Source: Mesostigma viride (Eukaryota; Streptophyta; Mesostigmatophyceae; Mesostigmatales; Mesostigmataceae). Taken from it: a stretch of 64,000 nt of DNA. The notes beneath the pieces are model-generated. The model did no database searches, was not told the DNA's origin, and saw nothing but the letters and a program-made list of their open reading frames with translations. This document shows, piece by piece, positions 11,085 through 22,743 of the stretch (the stretch's first letter is position 1; every line of letters begins with the position of its first letter). A program made the translations under genes and the position numbers. The stretch spans positions 3,028,741 to 3,092,740 of the forward strand of contig RPFO01000082.1 of the NCBI GenBank assembly GCA_009746045.1. The letters run 5' to 3'.

Positions 11085-12140
11085 TGCAGGCGGGTCCGTA
11101 GTTTTGTATATGCCAGGAGCCTACCTGTGTACTTTTTGAGCTATCTGCTCATTTTGTCTACAGTTATGTTGCGGCAGGCTCAAAGGGGGCCGATCTGCCG
11201 CCTGTAGCGTAGCTCTACCGTACGTCACCTACACCATGTAAGGTGCTCGTTGTTACTTAGGACTAGAGAGAAGGGGACCGGCGGCCGGTGCGCCGGTACT
11301 AGTGCCTACTGGCAACCGTGCCCGCCCTTCATTGAGGGGGGCGCGGCGCCTTGAGACATGTGCTTTGTTTTCCATTTTCACACCGTACTTAGAGTGGTGT
11401 GGTGAACGTAGGGAGGCCTTTTTGCAGCTCGCAACTTTCCCACGTGAGGAAAGGTGGGCTGGCCGCTATGGGGGCCGCTTTGCGGCTACTATGGCGGTTA
11501 CACCCAATGTAAGTCGACGCTGGGCACAACCTCCCTGTTTCACGGAGAGGTGACTCGCTGTTCTTCGAAATATTGGTGAAAGGTTGTTGTGCTAGCTGGT
11601 CCTGGGGTGTTCCCCCATGGCGCTGGGGTGCGCCGGCCGGGCTCCAGTTGGGAGCCCGTAGTGACTTGAATTTCAAAAGTCAATGAAGAGGGAAGGCGGG
11701 TTTTAGAGAAGGCGGGTTTTGGCGGAGAGCCCTGCGAAAGGACAGCGCGAGGTGACGAACCCTGAAGGAAGCGCTAGATTTGCCCTCGGGTAAAGTGTCC
11801 GCCGGGGATTTTTTATACCTGTAGCGGCGTGCACGGGGGAAGCAGGCCATTTTAATTTCATGAAGATGGGGGTCAAAAGAAACCAGAGGCGGAGGAGGGT
11901 GCACCCATGGCAGCGGCTGCCGTGGGTCGGGGGGGTCCTCCTGGCATGGGGAGGGCGGCAGGCGCCGTGTACCCTCTTGGCGCTCCGGCAAGCAGGCCCC
12001 TTCTGCCCTTGGTGATAAGGAAGAGGTGGGAAGCTGCGGGCCTGCGGTAAACCGTGGGTATTCATGCACATTCATAAAATCTGGTTAAGAAATGCTACAG
12101 TGCCTGGCAAGCCTGGAAAAAATTTTTTCCCTCGCGGATA
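11085..12140. other. Intergenic DNA without an assignable gene
   Basis: GC-rich patches give open frames of about 80-130 codons on both strands (for example near 11302-11553), but none has a recognisable motif or a splice context. It may contain eroded mobile-element DNA. Confidence 0.35.
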
Positions 12141-12222
12141 TTCATGGAGAATGATAAATTACGGAGGTGAGATTGGCACGCAACATAAGGAAAACCCCGA
12201 ACAGAAGAAGAACCCTGAAGTA

Positions 12223-12255
12223 TCAAGGAGACAACCAGCGCAGGCCAGAAATCGG
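12223..12255 (-). repeat. Dispersed repeat, short copy
   Basis: Starts CAAGGAGACAACC and continues GCGCAGGCCAGAAATCGG. This is the same constant end as at 10727, 6058 and 35420, truncated after about 33 bp. Confidence 0.5.
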
Positions 12256-12289
12256 CATATATATCCAACCGGCCCCAACCGGAGTGATA

Positions 12290-13020
12290 CTGAGGAGTCC
12301 GTCGCGGCCCAGCTTGGCGTCGCCACCAAAGGGGGCAGCGACATCATCGTGCACACAGTTCAGGCCTACCTAGAGACGCATCCGACCCATGTGGCGCTGA
12401 AGGTGGATTGCCACAATGCGTTCAATGCTGTCACCAAGGCTAGCATCTTTGAGGCCGTCGGCGAGGCCGTCCCTGACCTTCTTGCGTGGACAGCAGCCTG
12501 CTACGGCGAACCCACTCAACTCTCCTTCCTCATGCATGGAGGATGGGACGTTCGCCGACGTCGCTTCCCGCACGGGAACCCAGCAAGGTGACCCCCTCGG
12601 ACTCCTCCTGTGGTTTTGCGCCCACCCGCGGGTGGTTCACTGGCTCCGTGGCGCTCCCCCCCACTTGGTGCGGCTTGCCGCGGAAGGCCATGACGAGCGC
12701 ATTCAGGCCGCCTTGCAGGTGCTCCTCCCCGGCCCTAGCCTGTAAGCTCACCCCATGCGCGCTTGGCCACCCTCCCCTGCCGCATGTGCGGGTGTGGGCT
12801 CACCCGCGCCGCCCGCCTCGCCCCCGCCGCCTTCCTTGGCTCTGTTGCTCAGGCCTGGGCGGAGATCCGCCGGTTGGTCCCCAGCGCCGTCAGCGCCATT
12901 CCCGACTTGGTCACCCCATCCCCCTCCCCCTTTGTGCAGGCTGTGCAGGATTCTTACCTCGGGATCCAGCAGGCTTGCGACCTCGTCCGCCCCGCTCAGG
13001 CTGGACATCCACCGTCGCCA
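12290..13020 (+). pseudogene. LINE reverse-transcriptase fragment
   Basis: Remains of a non-LTR reverse transcriptase palm. In one frame (to about 12590) it reads QLGVATKGG..., then ALKVDCHNAFNAV, which is motif A with its catalytic Asp. In the next frame it reads GTQQGDPLGLLLW, which is motif B. A frameshift separates them near 12560. The motif C (Y/FxDD) that should follow is not visible in any frame before 13020, so the copy has lost its second catalytic centre. The composition is strongly GC-rich, like the RLE fragments nearby, so it probably comes from the same LINE family. Confidence 0.65.
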
Positions 13021-13247
13021 TAGATATATATTCATTGAGAATGATAGATTGCGGAGGTGAGATGGGCATGCAACATATGGAACCCCCCGATAACTGGGAG
13101 AATAACCTGAAGAAATTAATAGTAATCTGACACGGACATCCAAGGATCACGCCAGCTGCACAAGGTACAACTAACTATACATCACCAAACTACACGCAGC
13201 AACAGCGCTGCCGGCCCACCATGCATGCAGGCCTGGAAGGGATCGAT

Positions 13248-13529
13248 CTAGACCGCATGGGTCGCGACAAAGTCGGCCCGGGTGTGGCGGAACAACACAT
13301 CAGCCACGGTGCGAGTGAGGGCGAGTGACAGGCGCTGCCGCCAATACGAGGACCACGTGCGGGCCGACCACGGGGCGGTCTGACCCTCGAGGTCGAGGCG
13401 GTATTCACGGCGCCGTGAATACCGCGCGCGCTGGCAGCACTCGTGGAAAAATTCCGCTGTCTTGGGGCCCATGGCTCCGAACTCGTCAAGGACAAAGGGG
13501 ATGTTGGCATATATACGGGTATTCTGCAC
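13248..13529 (-). pseudogene. LINE endonuclease C-terminus, inverted copy
   Basis: An open minus-strand frame contains PFVLDEFGAMGPKT, RLDLEGQTAPWSARTW and TRADFVATHAV. It is a diverged homologue of the C-terminal 90 residues encoded at 3760-3993. It lies head to head with the plus-strand copy that follows, so the locus is rearranged. No complete element can be traced. Confidence 0.6.
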
Positions 13530-14505
13530 ACGGCTGATTGGATTGCTCTTTTCGCGGACCTCAACGCCCAGGGACGTGCGTGGCTGTTCTCGCTTTAATC
13601 ATTGCGGAGTGTGGGCTCGGCGTACCTTCGTGCTCTTCCCATGGCCCCCCCATTCGCCTTGGCTCCCAGCCACTACTCGGTGGCGCTCCGGCACCAGCTA
13701 TTTGCCCCGCAGCCTCTTGTTCCGGCCGGGCGGCCTTGTGGTAGCTGTGGGCAGCCGCTGGATCCCACGGGGGATTCACTACCTTGCCTGCATGGGGGGC
13801 CAACAGAATCAGAATTGGTATTTGTATTTGCACACTGTCCTCCTGACGGTGGTGCTCGCCATGATTCGTTCGGTTTTCCCCCACGCGAACATCCGGTCCG
13901 AGGATGCGGATGGCGCTGCCTTCTATTCCCCCAACCACCGGCCTGACATCGTGGTGCTGGACTTTGAGGGGGGTGGCCGGCATCTGCTTATTGACGTTTC
14001 GGTGGCGCGGCCCTTGGCTCTTAGCCACGTGGCTGGGGCCTCCCTCACGGCAGGTTACACGGCGGACCGGGCGGAGCGGGCCAAGCTCCTGGCCTACGGC
14101 GACGTCGGGCACCATCGTGTGGTGCCCTTTGTACGTCCTGGAGGAGTTTGGGGCCATGGGGCCCCTGACCTCCGCCTTCTTCAAGGAGTGTTGCCGGCTC
14201 CGGGAGGACCGGCTGGACCTGGAGGGCCAGCGGGCCCCATGGTCGGCGCGGACCTGGACGTCATATTGGCGTCAGCGCTTGTCGGTGGCGCTGACTCGGG
14301 CCATGGCTGACATCATGCTCCGCCGTACGCGCGGGCTGATTTTGCGGTGCAGCAGGGCTATTAGGTTCCTCCCGTTAGGCGTTTCCATTGGTCTTATCGT
14401 AGTATAGAGCTTTGACATGGCTCTGTATAGAGGTTTATAGCTGGGCGTTTGCTTTGGTTTGAGTGATTTCACTCTGCTGTAAGTAATTATATTTTTAATA
14501 TATAC
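13505..14505 (+). pseudogene. LINE C-terminal region: zinc knuckle, restriction-like endonuclease and 3' UTR
   Basis: The longest copy of this LINE's 3' part. It starts with TGILHTADWIALF...LNAQGRAW. After a frame change it has CGSCGQPLDPTGDSLPCLHGG-type spacing (C-x2-C...C-x-H), which fits the zinc knuckle that precedes the endonuclease in R2-like elements. Then come RPDIVVLDFEGGG and LLIDVSVARP (PD-(D/E)XK nuclease), KLLAYGDVG, FGAMGP and WSARTW. A 4-bp insertion near 14130 shifts the frame relative to 3561-3993. The 3' UTR ends in TTTTTAATATATA at 14505. The copy is inactive, but the domain order is clear. Confidence 0.65.
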
Positions 14506-14602
14506 GGCCAACTATATAATCTGATTTGGCACGCCGCAAAGGTGAAAACCATTTGCGTTCAGTGCCGGTCCGCGGAAAACGCGGAAAAACGCGATCTGCA
14601 AA

Positions 14603-14679
14603 TGAATCCGACCGAAATCGAACTGGGGACCTCTCGATCGCACCAACTTTCGCTGACTATAGGACGGACGTCTCCGGAT
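14603..14679 (-). ncRNA. tRNA-like sequence (pseudo-tRNA or SINE head)
   Basis: On the minus strand about 77 nt can be written with an acceptor stem of six pairs (ATCCGGA against GTCGGAT), a discriminator T followed by CA, and a T-loop-like AGTTCGATTT preceded by GAGAGGTCCCC. This resembles the 3' half of a tRNA and contains an internal B box. The T stem has two mismatches and the anticodon arm is not convincing, so it is not called a working tRNA. A tRNA-derived SINE is the likelier source. Confidence 0.25.
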
Positions 14680-15082
14680 CCTAGGGCATCGCCAACTTAC
14701 ACCTACAGTCATCTGCAAAAGTTCTCCTACCACAATATCTCCTACTACCATAATATCTGGTCGTCTCTTTGATATCTACTGATCTAGTCTATGTATTGGA
14801 TGGATTAACTTCACATTTATTAATCGATATAAATGAATCAATTTTACATCGCGTTGTCCACAGACTCGCTCGTAGTAGTGTGAGTTTATTGAGATTGTGC
14901 GGCATGTTTACCCAGACAGCGCTACGGCGGATGGCCCTAGGTACTGCAGCACGGGTGGGCTGACTGATTGCCAACTTCTGTGACCTCGTCCAGCGCTGCT
15001 GCCTTCAACGACAGTGAAGCCTCAACGAAGATTCCTGCGTTGGTTGCTGACCTACCCCTGGCCTTGTGGATGCATATGCGCT
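14680..15082. other. 3' flank of the tryptophanyl-tRNA synthetase gene
   Basis: Expected to hold the 3' UTR and polyadenylation region of the minus-strand gene that ends at 15083. No further coding sequence or repeat family is seen. Confidence 0.4.
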
Positions 15083-18000
15083 TCATCCAAACATGTGTGG
15101 CATAGGCCGGACCGCAAAGAACGCGTCCACCATCTGCAGCATTAACGAAACGACCAGTTGGTAAGTAAAACAAAAGTGAACCACACGGTGGGTACATCAC
15201 ACTGCAGCGACTCAGCATCATCCCTTGAGCAGACAGGGGCACGCCATTGCACGTTGCCGGCGCGTGCATCCTAACTGCAGCTAAGGGAAGTGCGCCAATG
15301 GCAGCAGCTGAGGCAAAAGGCAGACTGCTAGGGATCCAACAGAACGATGTATAGTGCCCACTTGACCCAGGCACCGATGACGCAAGGAGTGCTACCAGAG
15401 CAGCGGTGCCAGTGGACATGAGCCAATCCCATGCATTTCATTCGAGCCCACCATTCCGACCCCAACAATCCCCCAACTCGTGCCGCACAACGCCCAGAAA
15501 ACTGAATACAAGGGCGGCTTGTGATCACGACCGAAGAGAAAATGGTTTGGCCCATCCATTTGCATCCTACGCTCACAGCTATGTCGCCTGCCTCCCCAGA
15601 CATCAGTATTCCACGTATCAAGATTATGATTATCGTAGTTCTTATTGTTGTCGCCGTTGTTGTTGTTGATGATGACCTTTTCTATACTCGTCGTTGGTGT
15701 TCTGATTACATGTTTTATCCTAATTTCATGAGCAGTGGCTCTCACCTCCTCGGTCACGGCGGCCCTGGCTTCCTTGTGCTGCTCGACGAGCTGCATCAGC
15801 ACGTCGATCAGCCGCTTCTTGACCTCCCCGGTTAGCATGCGGCCGCTGCCATACTCCTGCAAGAGAGATGAGGGAACGTGCGGGGTGTGCAGGAGCGGGG
15901 GCGGGGATGGGTCCATGAGGTGAGCAGCGGGGGGCGGGGATGGGTCAATGAGGTAGGAGCGGGGGGCGGGGACAGGTCAATGAGGCGAGGAGCGGGGGGC
16001 GGGGGCGGGTCAATGAGGTGATCAACAAGCATGGATGATCAGGTGATGCGCAAAATAGAGAGGAGGATTCGAGTTAACGACTGCATTTGCACACATGCAG
16101 GTCTCGTAAACCCACAGGGCAAATGAATGTGCGATTTGTAAGAGGAGGGCATGATAGAAAGATATGTCGATGATCCCACCATGACTTTGTCTTGTAAGCA
16201 TCGCTTAACTGTTTGATATGCTGCGGAAATCTACGGAACATGACCCCTTGATATCAAAGAGTCGCCCTCCCAAAGCCTTCAGCCAAACATGTTGCTGTGC
16301 TGCGAGCATCATCACCCACCTTTTTGATGTCCTCCAGCTCGCTGTCACTCTCCAGGAAGAAGGACAAGTACTGGACCGACACATCCACCTGCATGAGGCC
16401 GCCAACCACACGGGGCAGGCACTGTAGAACTTCAGAGGAGCGTTCAAGCTGGACAGTCGGACATAAATGATAGCAGTGCTGTTCATAATTACGATGAACA
16501 TGGACCGCACTCACGCATACATACTGCAGCCGCGCGGTCCACTCAAATGAGCATGCGAAGGCATCGACAAGAGACCACCCATCGGGAGGCATCGGGAGGA
16601 CCACCCATGATAGGCGACATATATGTAGTTGGGGCAGCTCCGACGGGGGATGGTTGCAAGCAAGCTGGGGTAAATGCTTCCGAGCGGGATCCCGGGCTAT
16701 CAAAACAAGGCGCGCAACATTTTCACCAAGGGGCTTGCCTTGCACAGCGGTGGTGAGGTTACAACAGACCTGTGCGCCAGGCACGGTCCGTAAGCACAAT
16801 AACGCCCCCTTTTCGGACCCCTTTCAAACCCTTTTAGATCAGCGCTCGACCGTTTGACTGGGATGATGTGGCCAGGCTCCGCATTCTGTTCAAGGACCCC
16901 GATCTCCCTGAGGACCCTGACTGTCCCACCCAGGTCCCAGGGAGACAGTCACGACGATCTTCTCGGCACAAGAAAGGCTAGAATGAGGACAGCGATACCC
17001 GTACCGGCTCGATAAAGGTACTAACGGTGCGGCCCTGGAGGGCAATGTCAGACACAGTGCGATGCTGTACTGGTGTGCCAGCACACTGAATTGTATACAT
17101 GGCATGAAAGGTTCCATAGGGCTCTTGCCATGACCACTGCCCCCCTGGGCCCCCCTCGCGTGCACTTACCTCCAGGTTGGCACCCAGCTGTCGATGCAAC
17201 TCCACAGTGTCGCGCCCACCCGAGAAGGCATGCTTGTTTATCTGGTGGGAACGACAGCAGGGCCGAACAAGGAACCCCCGAGCGCGTTGCATGAGACAGC
17301 CATGGGCAAGCCAAGGTATGCCGATTGCGTGCAACTGGTGACGGCCGCCAGCTGTGGCGCCTGCTCCCACCAAGACTTCCCTTTGGCTATCTTCAGGATT
17401 CTCCGAGCAGACAGTGTGGCGGATGCAGAGGAAGGATGTGTGGATATCCCACCCAACAGCATTGCTTCCCACCGCCGGATAATACATATAAATGAACGAA
17501 ACCTTGTACACCCTATCCTGCTTCACTTTCTCTGCCGCCCACTTGTCTATGTATGCCCGCCTCAGGCAGGCTCCATTCTGATGCCTAGCGATCTGCAAAC
17601 CTTGCTGAAAGGCATTGGCCATTTGGAAGCAATGTCAAAAGCATTTGGGCTCCATGCAAGAATGATGTCCATGGCATGCGCAGGCAATGGGCGCGGAAGC
17701 AGGGACGAGAATGAGGGAGTGGCAGCACAATCAGGGCAGAGGTCACACAATTCACCAGTGCTTTTGGGGTACCATTATATACTATTAATTAGGGTGGTGA
17801 GATGAAACAAATGCCGGTGTTTGCATCTCTGCAACTTGGCCACAAGCTCACAACAATACATTCCAGAGCAATGCTAACGCCGATATGGCGCCCACCCTCG
17901 GAGTCCATGTACTTGTGACACTCGGAGGCGCCATGGTGCATGACGATGCACCTACCTTGACACCTGTTTAAAGCATCCAGAAAATGCAGAAAAAAACGCT

Positions 18001-21000
18001 GCTATGTGTGTTGACTGTACAGTGTGCGCCTCACCGCGCATACCCATGGCAGTACCAAGGCCGCATCGTCAGGAGCCATGATACCAGATACTGAGTTCCT
18101 ACCTCCTGTCCTGTTAGAGCATTAAGCCTTTAACCAGTACTTGGGCCACACCTTATACCAGATACTGAGTTCCTACCTCCTGTCCTTTTACATAGAGCAT
18201 TAAGCCTTTAACCAGTACTTGGGCCACACCTTATACCAAATACTGAGTTCCTACCTCCTCTCCTTTTAGAGCATTAAGCCTTTAACCAGTTCTTGGGCCG
18301 CACCTTGTTCTACGCTCCTGTTAACAGCTGGTACTATGGCCATGCCATGTCCTTTGGACCCGCGCCATCACCCTGGGCCGTACCTTATCCTTGATCTGCT
18401 TGGGCGTGTCGGTGACGTAGATCGCCGAGTTGGGGTCGTTGGCAGACATCTTGCCCGAGGAGCCCTGCCCCGAGACAAACCGCATAAGATAGGGGACAGC
18501 CATGCAGCACGACAGGTTTGTTGACGTAATGATTACTCATCATCAGCAGTGTGCGGCAAGCACGCACCGTGATGGGAGCAAGTGACGGGCACAAGTGGTT
18601 GTAGTCTTGTATGGCAGCCAGAAAGGCCTGTGCACAAGGCCCGCAGACAACAAGGGTGCAAATCCGAGCAACCATAGCATACCAGAACATATATCGCCTT
18701 GTTGTGCGCGGGGTATTCGTCTGGAATTCGACACAATGTATAGAACATGGAGGCACCATGTATAGAATATGGAGGCAGCTAGCTGCGCTTATCTGCACCC
18801 TGGGAATGCGATGGTCAGCCTGAACACGGGCGTTGCCTGACATACTAGAAGAATGGCTAAATACATTGCCATGGCATGCTAATTATTAAACGACCATTGC
18901 AGACGCTCTCAACCGTTGCTTTCAACAAAATGCGGGACGTATGCTGGGAAATGTGGTTGCATGAACGAGGTAGCATGTGCGACATGGGCCATTGTCGATG
19001 CTGCGACGAGGGGATTCACGCAGCCAAGGCCCTGTATGGAACACCTGAACAAGAAGCTAGCAGGCGGAACCATGGTATGGGTGGCTGACCACTTAACCAA
19101 TACGATGCATGCCTGGCTCTGGGCGGCGATGTCATACATCACCCACAGGGCAGAGAACACGTGAAGCAAGGAACAAAATTACCCACAGCGCGGTGATGTT
19201 TGGCAGCTAACAAGCACGGGGCGTTCAGTGATAGATATGCCACCCGCAGCGCGGAACTGCTTCCTGATGAACACGCTGCCTGCAGCAAGGGCAAGTTTCA
19301 AACATTTTAACTTACCTGCGGTGTCCGGGATGTTCAGTAACTGACAAGCCACCTGCCGCACGTCGGGGGTGTTCAGTAGTTATACTCATGTCTTACCTGC
19401 AGCGCGGGGAAGAAGACGGACTCAATCAGCGCTGGCTTCTTGTAGCCGATGCGCGTGGCCACGTCGCGCGTCATCCGGAAATAGGGGTCCTGGCGGCGCG
19501 TCCCGGCACAATGGTGGTGGCAAAGAGAAGGGGGCGGAGCCACAAGGTGGCAACCAGAAGGGGCAAGCGGCAGGTGGTGTCAAAAGCAGGGGTGGGGCGG
19601 CAGTGTGAGGCAAGGCCAGGGACAGGTGGCAACAGGTGGCAAAAAGCAGGGGTGGGAAATAGGGGGATGTGTGGAAATACGGACACATGGATGGAGTGAG
19701 CGCGGACCATCCAACATGGTGAGGGCTTCACGCACGCGAGTCCAGCGGCGACCAGAAAAGCCTGCAACAGCCCGAGAGCAATCGTAACATCTATGCCGCA
19801 ACAAAAGGACTGGATGGACTAAAACAGCAATACTGGAGGCACACTGTCTGGATTACGGGCTTCTCACGGTTACTACTATCAAGGCGCACGGCCCAACTGT
19901 TATTGGGTGCTTGCAAAGCAGGCTGATTTTTTCACAGAATTCCGTGCAGCCCTCCACTCCTGGGAATTTTCTTACCTGGTCGATCGCGCACGGAATGAGG
20001 CAATGGATCTCTGTGTTGTTGCCGAATAGGTGAGGGAAGGACGTAGGGAAGGACGGGGCCGCCTGCGGACCCAAAAGGAAACATGCACCACCGATACCAT
20101 GAAAGCCAGCCAAACCGCCTGCCAGCTCGTCAAGTGTGTGCAGCATGGTTGTTAGTCAATGTGCCTTGACAAAGAGACCGCACTATACATACACCCGTGG
20201 GCACATGCAGGGACAGACTTCCAGAGAATTCGGACGAGTCCACACCACGGGTTCCACTTGCTGTGAACGATCGGCATCATGGCCATGCCTACTCATGAGA
20301 CCTAAGTAGCCGTTCAACGTGTCCATGGCTTAAGGGTGGACAGAAGCAACAGAGAATACAGCTGAACTGGAAGGTGCAGTTAGGTATACACAAATAGGTA
20401 TAGGCATCAAGACAGCCGAACCTAAGGCTTACCTACGGCCACATACTGCACCACATAATAGGGTAACACACAAAAAAACAAGCATACTGAAACAGCAACC
20501 ATTATGATACATCCCAGCAAAATTGCCAACCGGATGTTTCGTATCCATGAGTAAGGAAGCCATCCATGACCATCCTTAGAGAGGCATACCAGGGGTACGT
20601 AGCTCACCTGTACGGGTGGAAACGCGATCTTGGCAATATGGTCCTCGCCTTTAAACCCAAAAATGCCTTGGGCCTGCACGCAAATAAACACACCGACATA
20701 CACAGGGGGGGTGACGCAGGTTCGGAGAAAGGAAAGGGAGGGAGGAGGGGGAGGGTGGTGGGGGGGGGCGGAGCAGATGATGGGTGGGTGGATCAAGAGG
20801 AAGAGGCAGCGAGGGTGGGTGAGTTGGGACTTGAGCAGTGGTGGGTGGTTTGGGGCGGTGGTTGAGGTAGAACGGCACGAAACATGGGGAACAGGGCACA
20901 GAGAGAACCAATAAGGGATACAGAAGCCAAGGCATTACACAAGTATGCAAGCATACATATGGCACCCGCCTGGGATACCACCAGCCTGTGGCATTAAGTC

Positions 21001-22693
21001 TGTCTATGGAAGCGCGTGCAGCTGCGCTCAGAATGCCCAGAAAACTTGCGAGAAGCAGCCCTGCAAGGACACGGGCCACATCGATGGCCCCGAGAACTCG
21101 ACAGCATAATCGACCCTACAGCATAAACACGATGACATTCACCACCGAAAAAAAAACTTGGTTTGAGGACTGGGGAGACCTCTGCTAATCCGGGCATGTG
21201 GTGGCGATATTCAATTGGGTCGGCTTCATGGTGTCTCTCTCCTGACCGCTGCCGGGGTGCAGATTATAACCCCTATGGACCTAGCTACCACATAATTGTA
21301 GGAACCACGTTTTCTGGCCTGTGCTGGCTGTTGCATGGACATTATTGTAAAACCCCTATAGCACCTAGGGTTGTGCTGACACGTGGCCTTGTAGAAAGGC
21401 GATGACGGTAAAATAAACTGCTCCCACTCCTGGCCCACCGTGCAATGTGCACCACATTTCAACCAAATGTTATGGCCGCTGCCTTGAAGAGTCCTGGTAC
21501 CTGCAACAGCTGGGGATGGAGCTATTAAAGGCAAACAGAGGTTCCCAATCTCTTCCTACAGCACGCTCATCAAAACAAAGTTCGCCGAAGGGTGTTTGAA
21601 CACCCTGGCTGATTGACCGGCGTGGCGCCAGATGGGCCTCTAACTTGCCTGGTTGATCGTGACACACTTGCCGATGCGAACAATGTTGCGGTAAAACTCC
21701 CTGCGGGGGCCAGCACACGCAAACGAGACATTGAATGGCACAGGAGAGGTGAGGCCATGCATATGCACGCTGGGATGCCCGGGCGTGCCCCCATCATTAC
21801 CTCCAATTGAAGCGGCACACAACACCCACACATACAGCATAAACGTGAAATTCCCAACAAGTGGGGAAGGTTCCCACACCCAAATGGCAAAACCATCCTG
21901 GGCCTTGTCAAGGGGTTAATTCTGAAATCGTTGCAGCCAGCCTCTCCCCCACCCCTTGCATCCTTCCCCCCGTGCCCCCCTCCACCCCTTGTCCCACCCC
22001 CCTGGCATGTATCTGCAACCCTAGATATTGTCTACGTGGCTGACCAACCCACCCAAGTCACAACCTGGAGGCTTCATGTAGCGGACCGCGGGCCCTTGAA
22101 ACCCTACACCGTGTACATTATGCCAACCATAGGTTAACCCCATGCTATTATACGCTAATTATAAACCCATGCACATTATAAGCTGACTCTGTACTAAGCC
22201 TACGCTAACCCACTGCTGACCCGATGCTACTTGCTAACCCTATGCTAACCCAGCGCTAACCCCGTGCTACTTGCGAGCCCAATACTAACCCAGCGCTAAC
22301 CTGGTGCTACTTGCTAACCCTACGCTAACCCAGCACTACCCCCGGTGGTACCTACGCTCTGGACTGCTTACCCCCCCATGTAGTCGAAATCCGGGAAGAT
22401 GAACGTCCGCCCGATGTCAAACCCGCACGCGATGATGTCCTTTGCGTTCTCCCTGGCCAGCCGCCGGCTCTCTTCGACCGAGATGCCCCTCCATATGCAC
22501 TTCTCGTCGTCGGTGAGCTGGATGACCAGCGGCACCTTGAACACGTCCTGCAGGTACCTGGGGGGGGGAGGCGGGAGGATTTCAGGGGTGCCAGCGTGTG
22601 GGTTGGGATGCAGGGTTGAGCAGGTGCGTGGAGTGGGGATGGCCGAGGGGGCGGGGGGGGGGGGGGGGGGGGCTAATGTGCATGCGTGCAATC

Positions 22694-22743
<50 letters not shown>

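Larger units (their letters stand above)
12141..13090. repeat. 60-bp direct repeats flanking a reverse-transcriptase remnant
   Basis: 12141-12200 and 13031-13090 are direct copies at about 85 percent identity, sharing GAGAATGATA, CGGAGGTGAGAT and GCAACATA. They lie 890 bp apart and bracket the RT fragment at 12290-12990. Whether they are element termini, an old duplication or two copies of another repeat cannot be decided here. Confidence 0.5.

Noticed and set aside
11302-12075. Open frames of 80-130 codons on both strands
   Set aside because: No recognisable motif, no splice partners and strong GC bias that lengthens chance frames.
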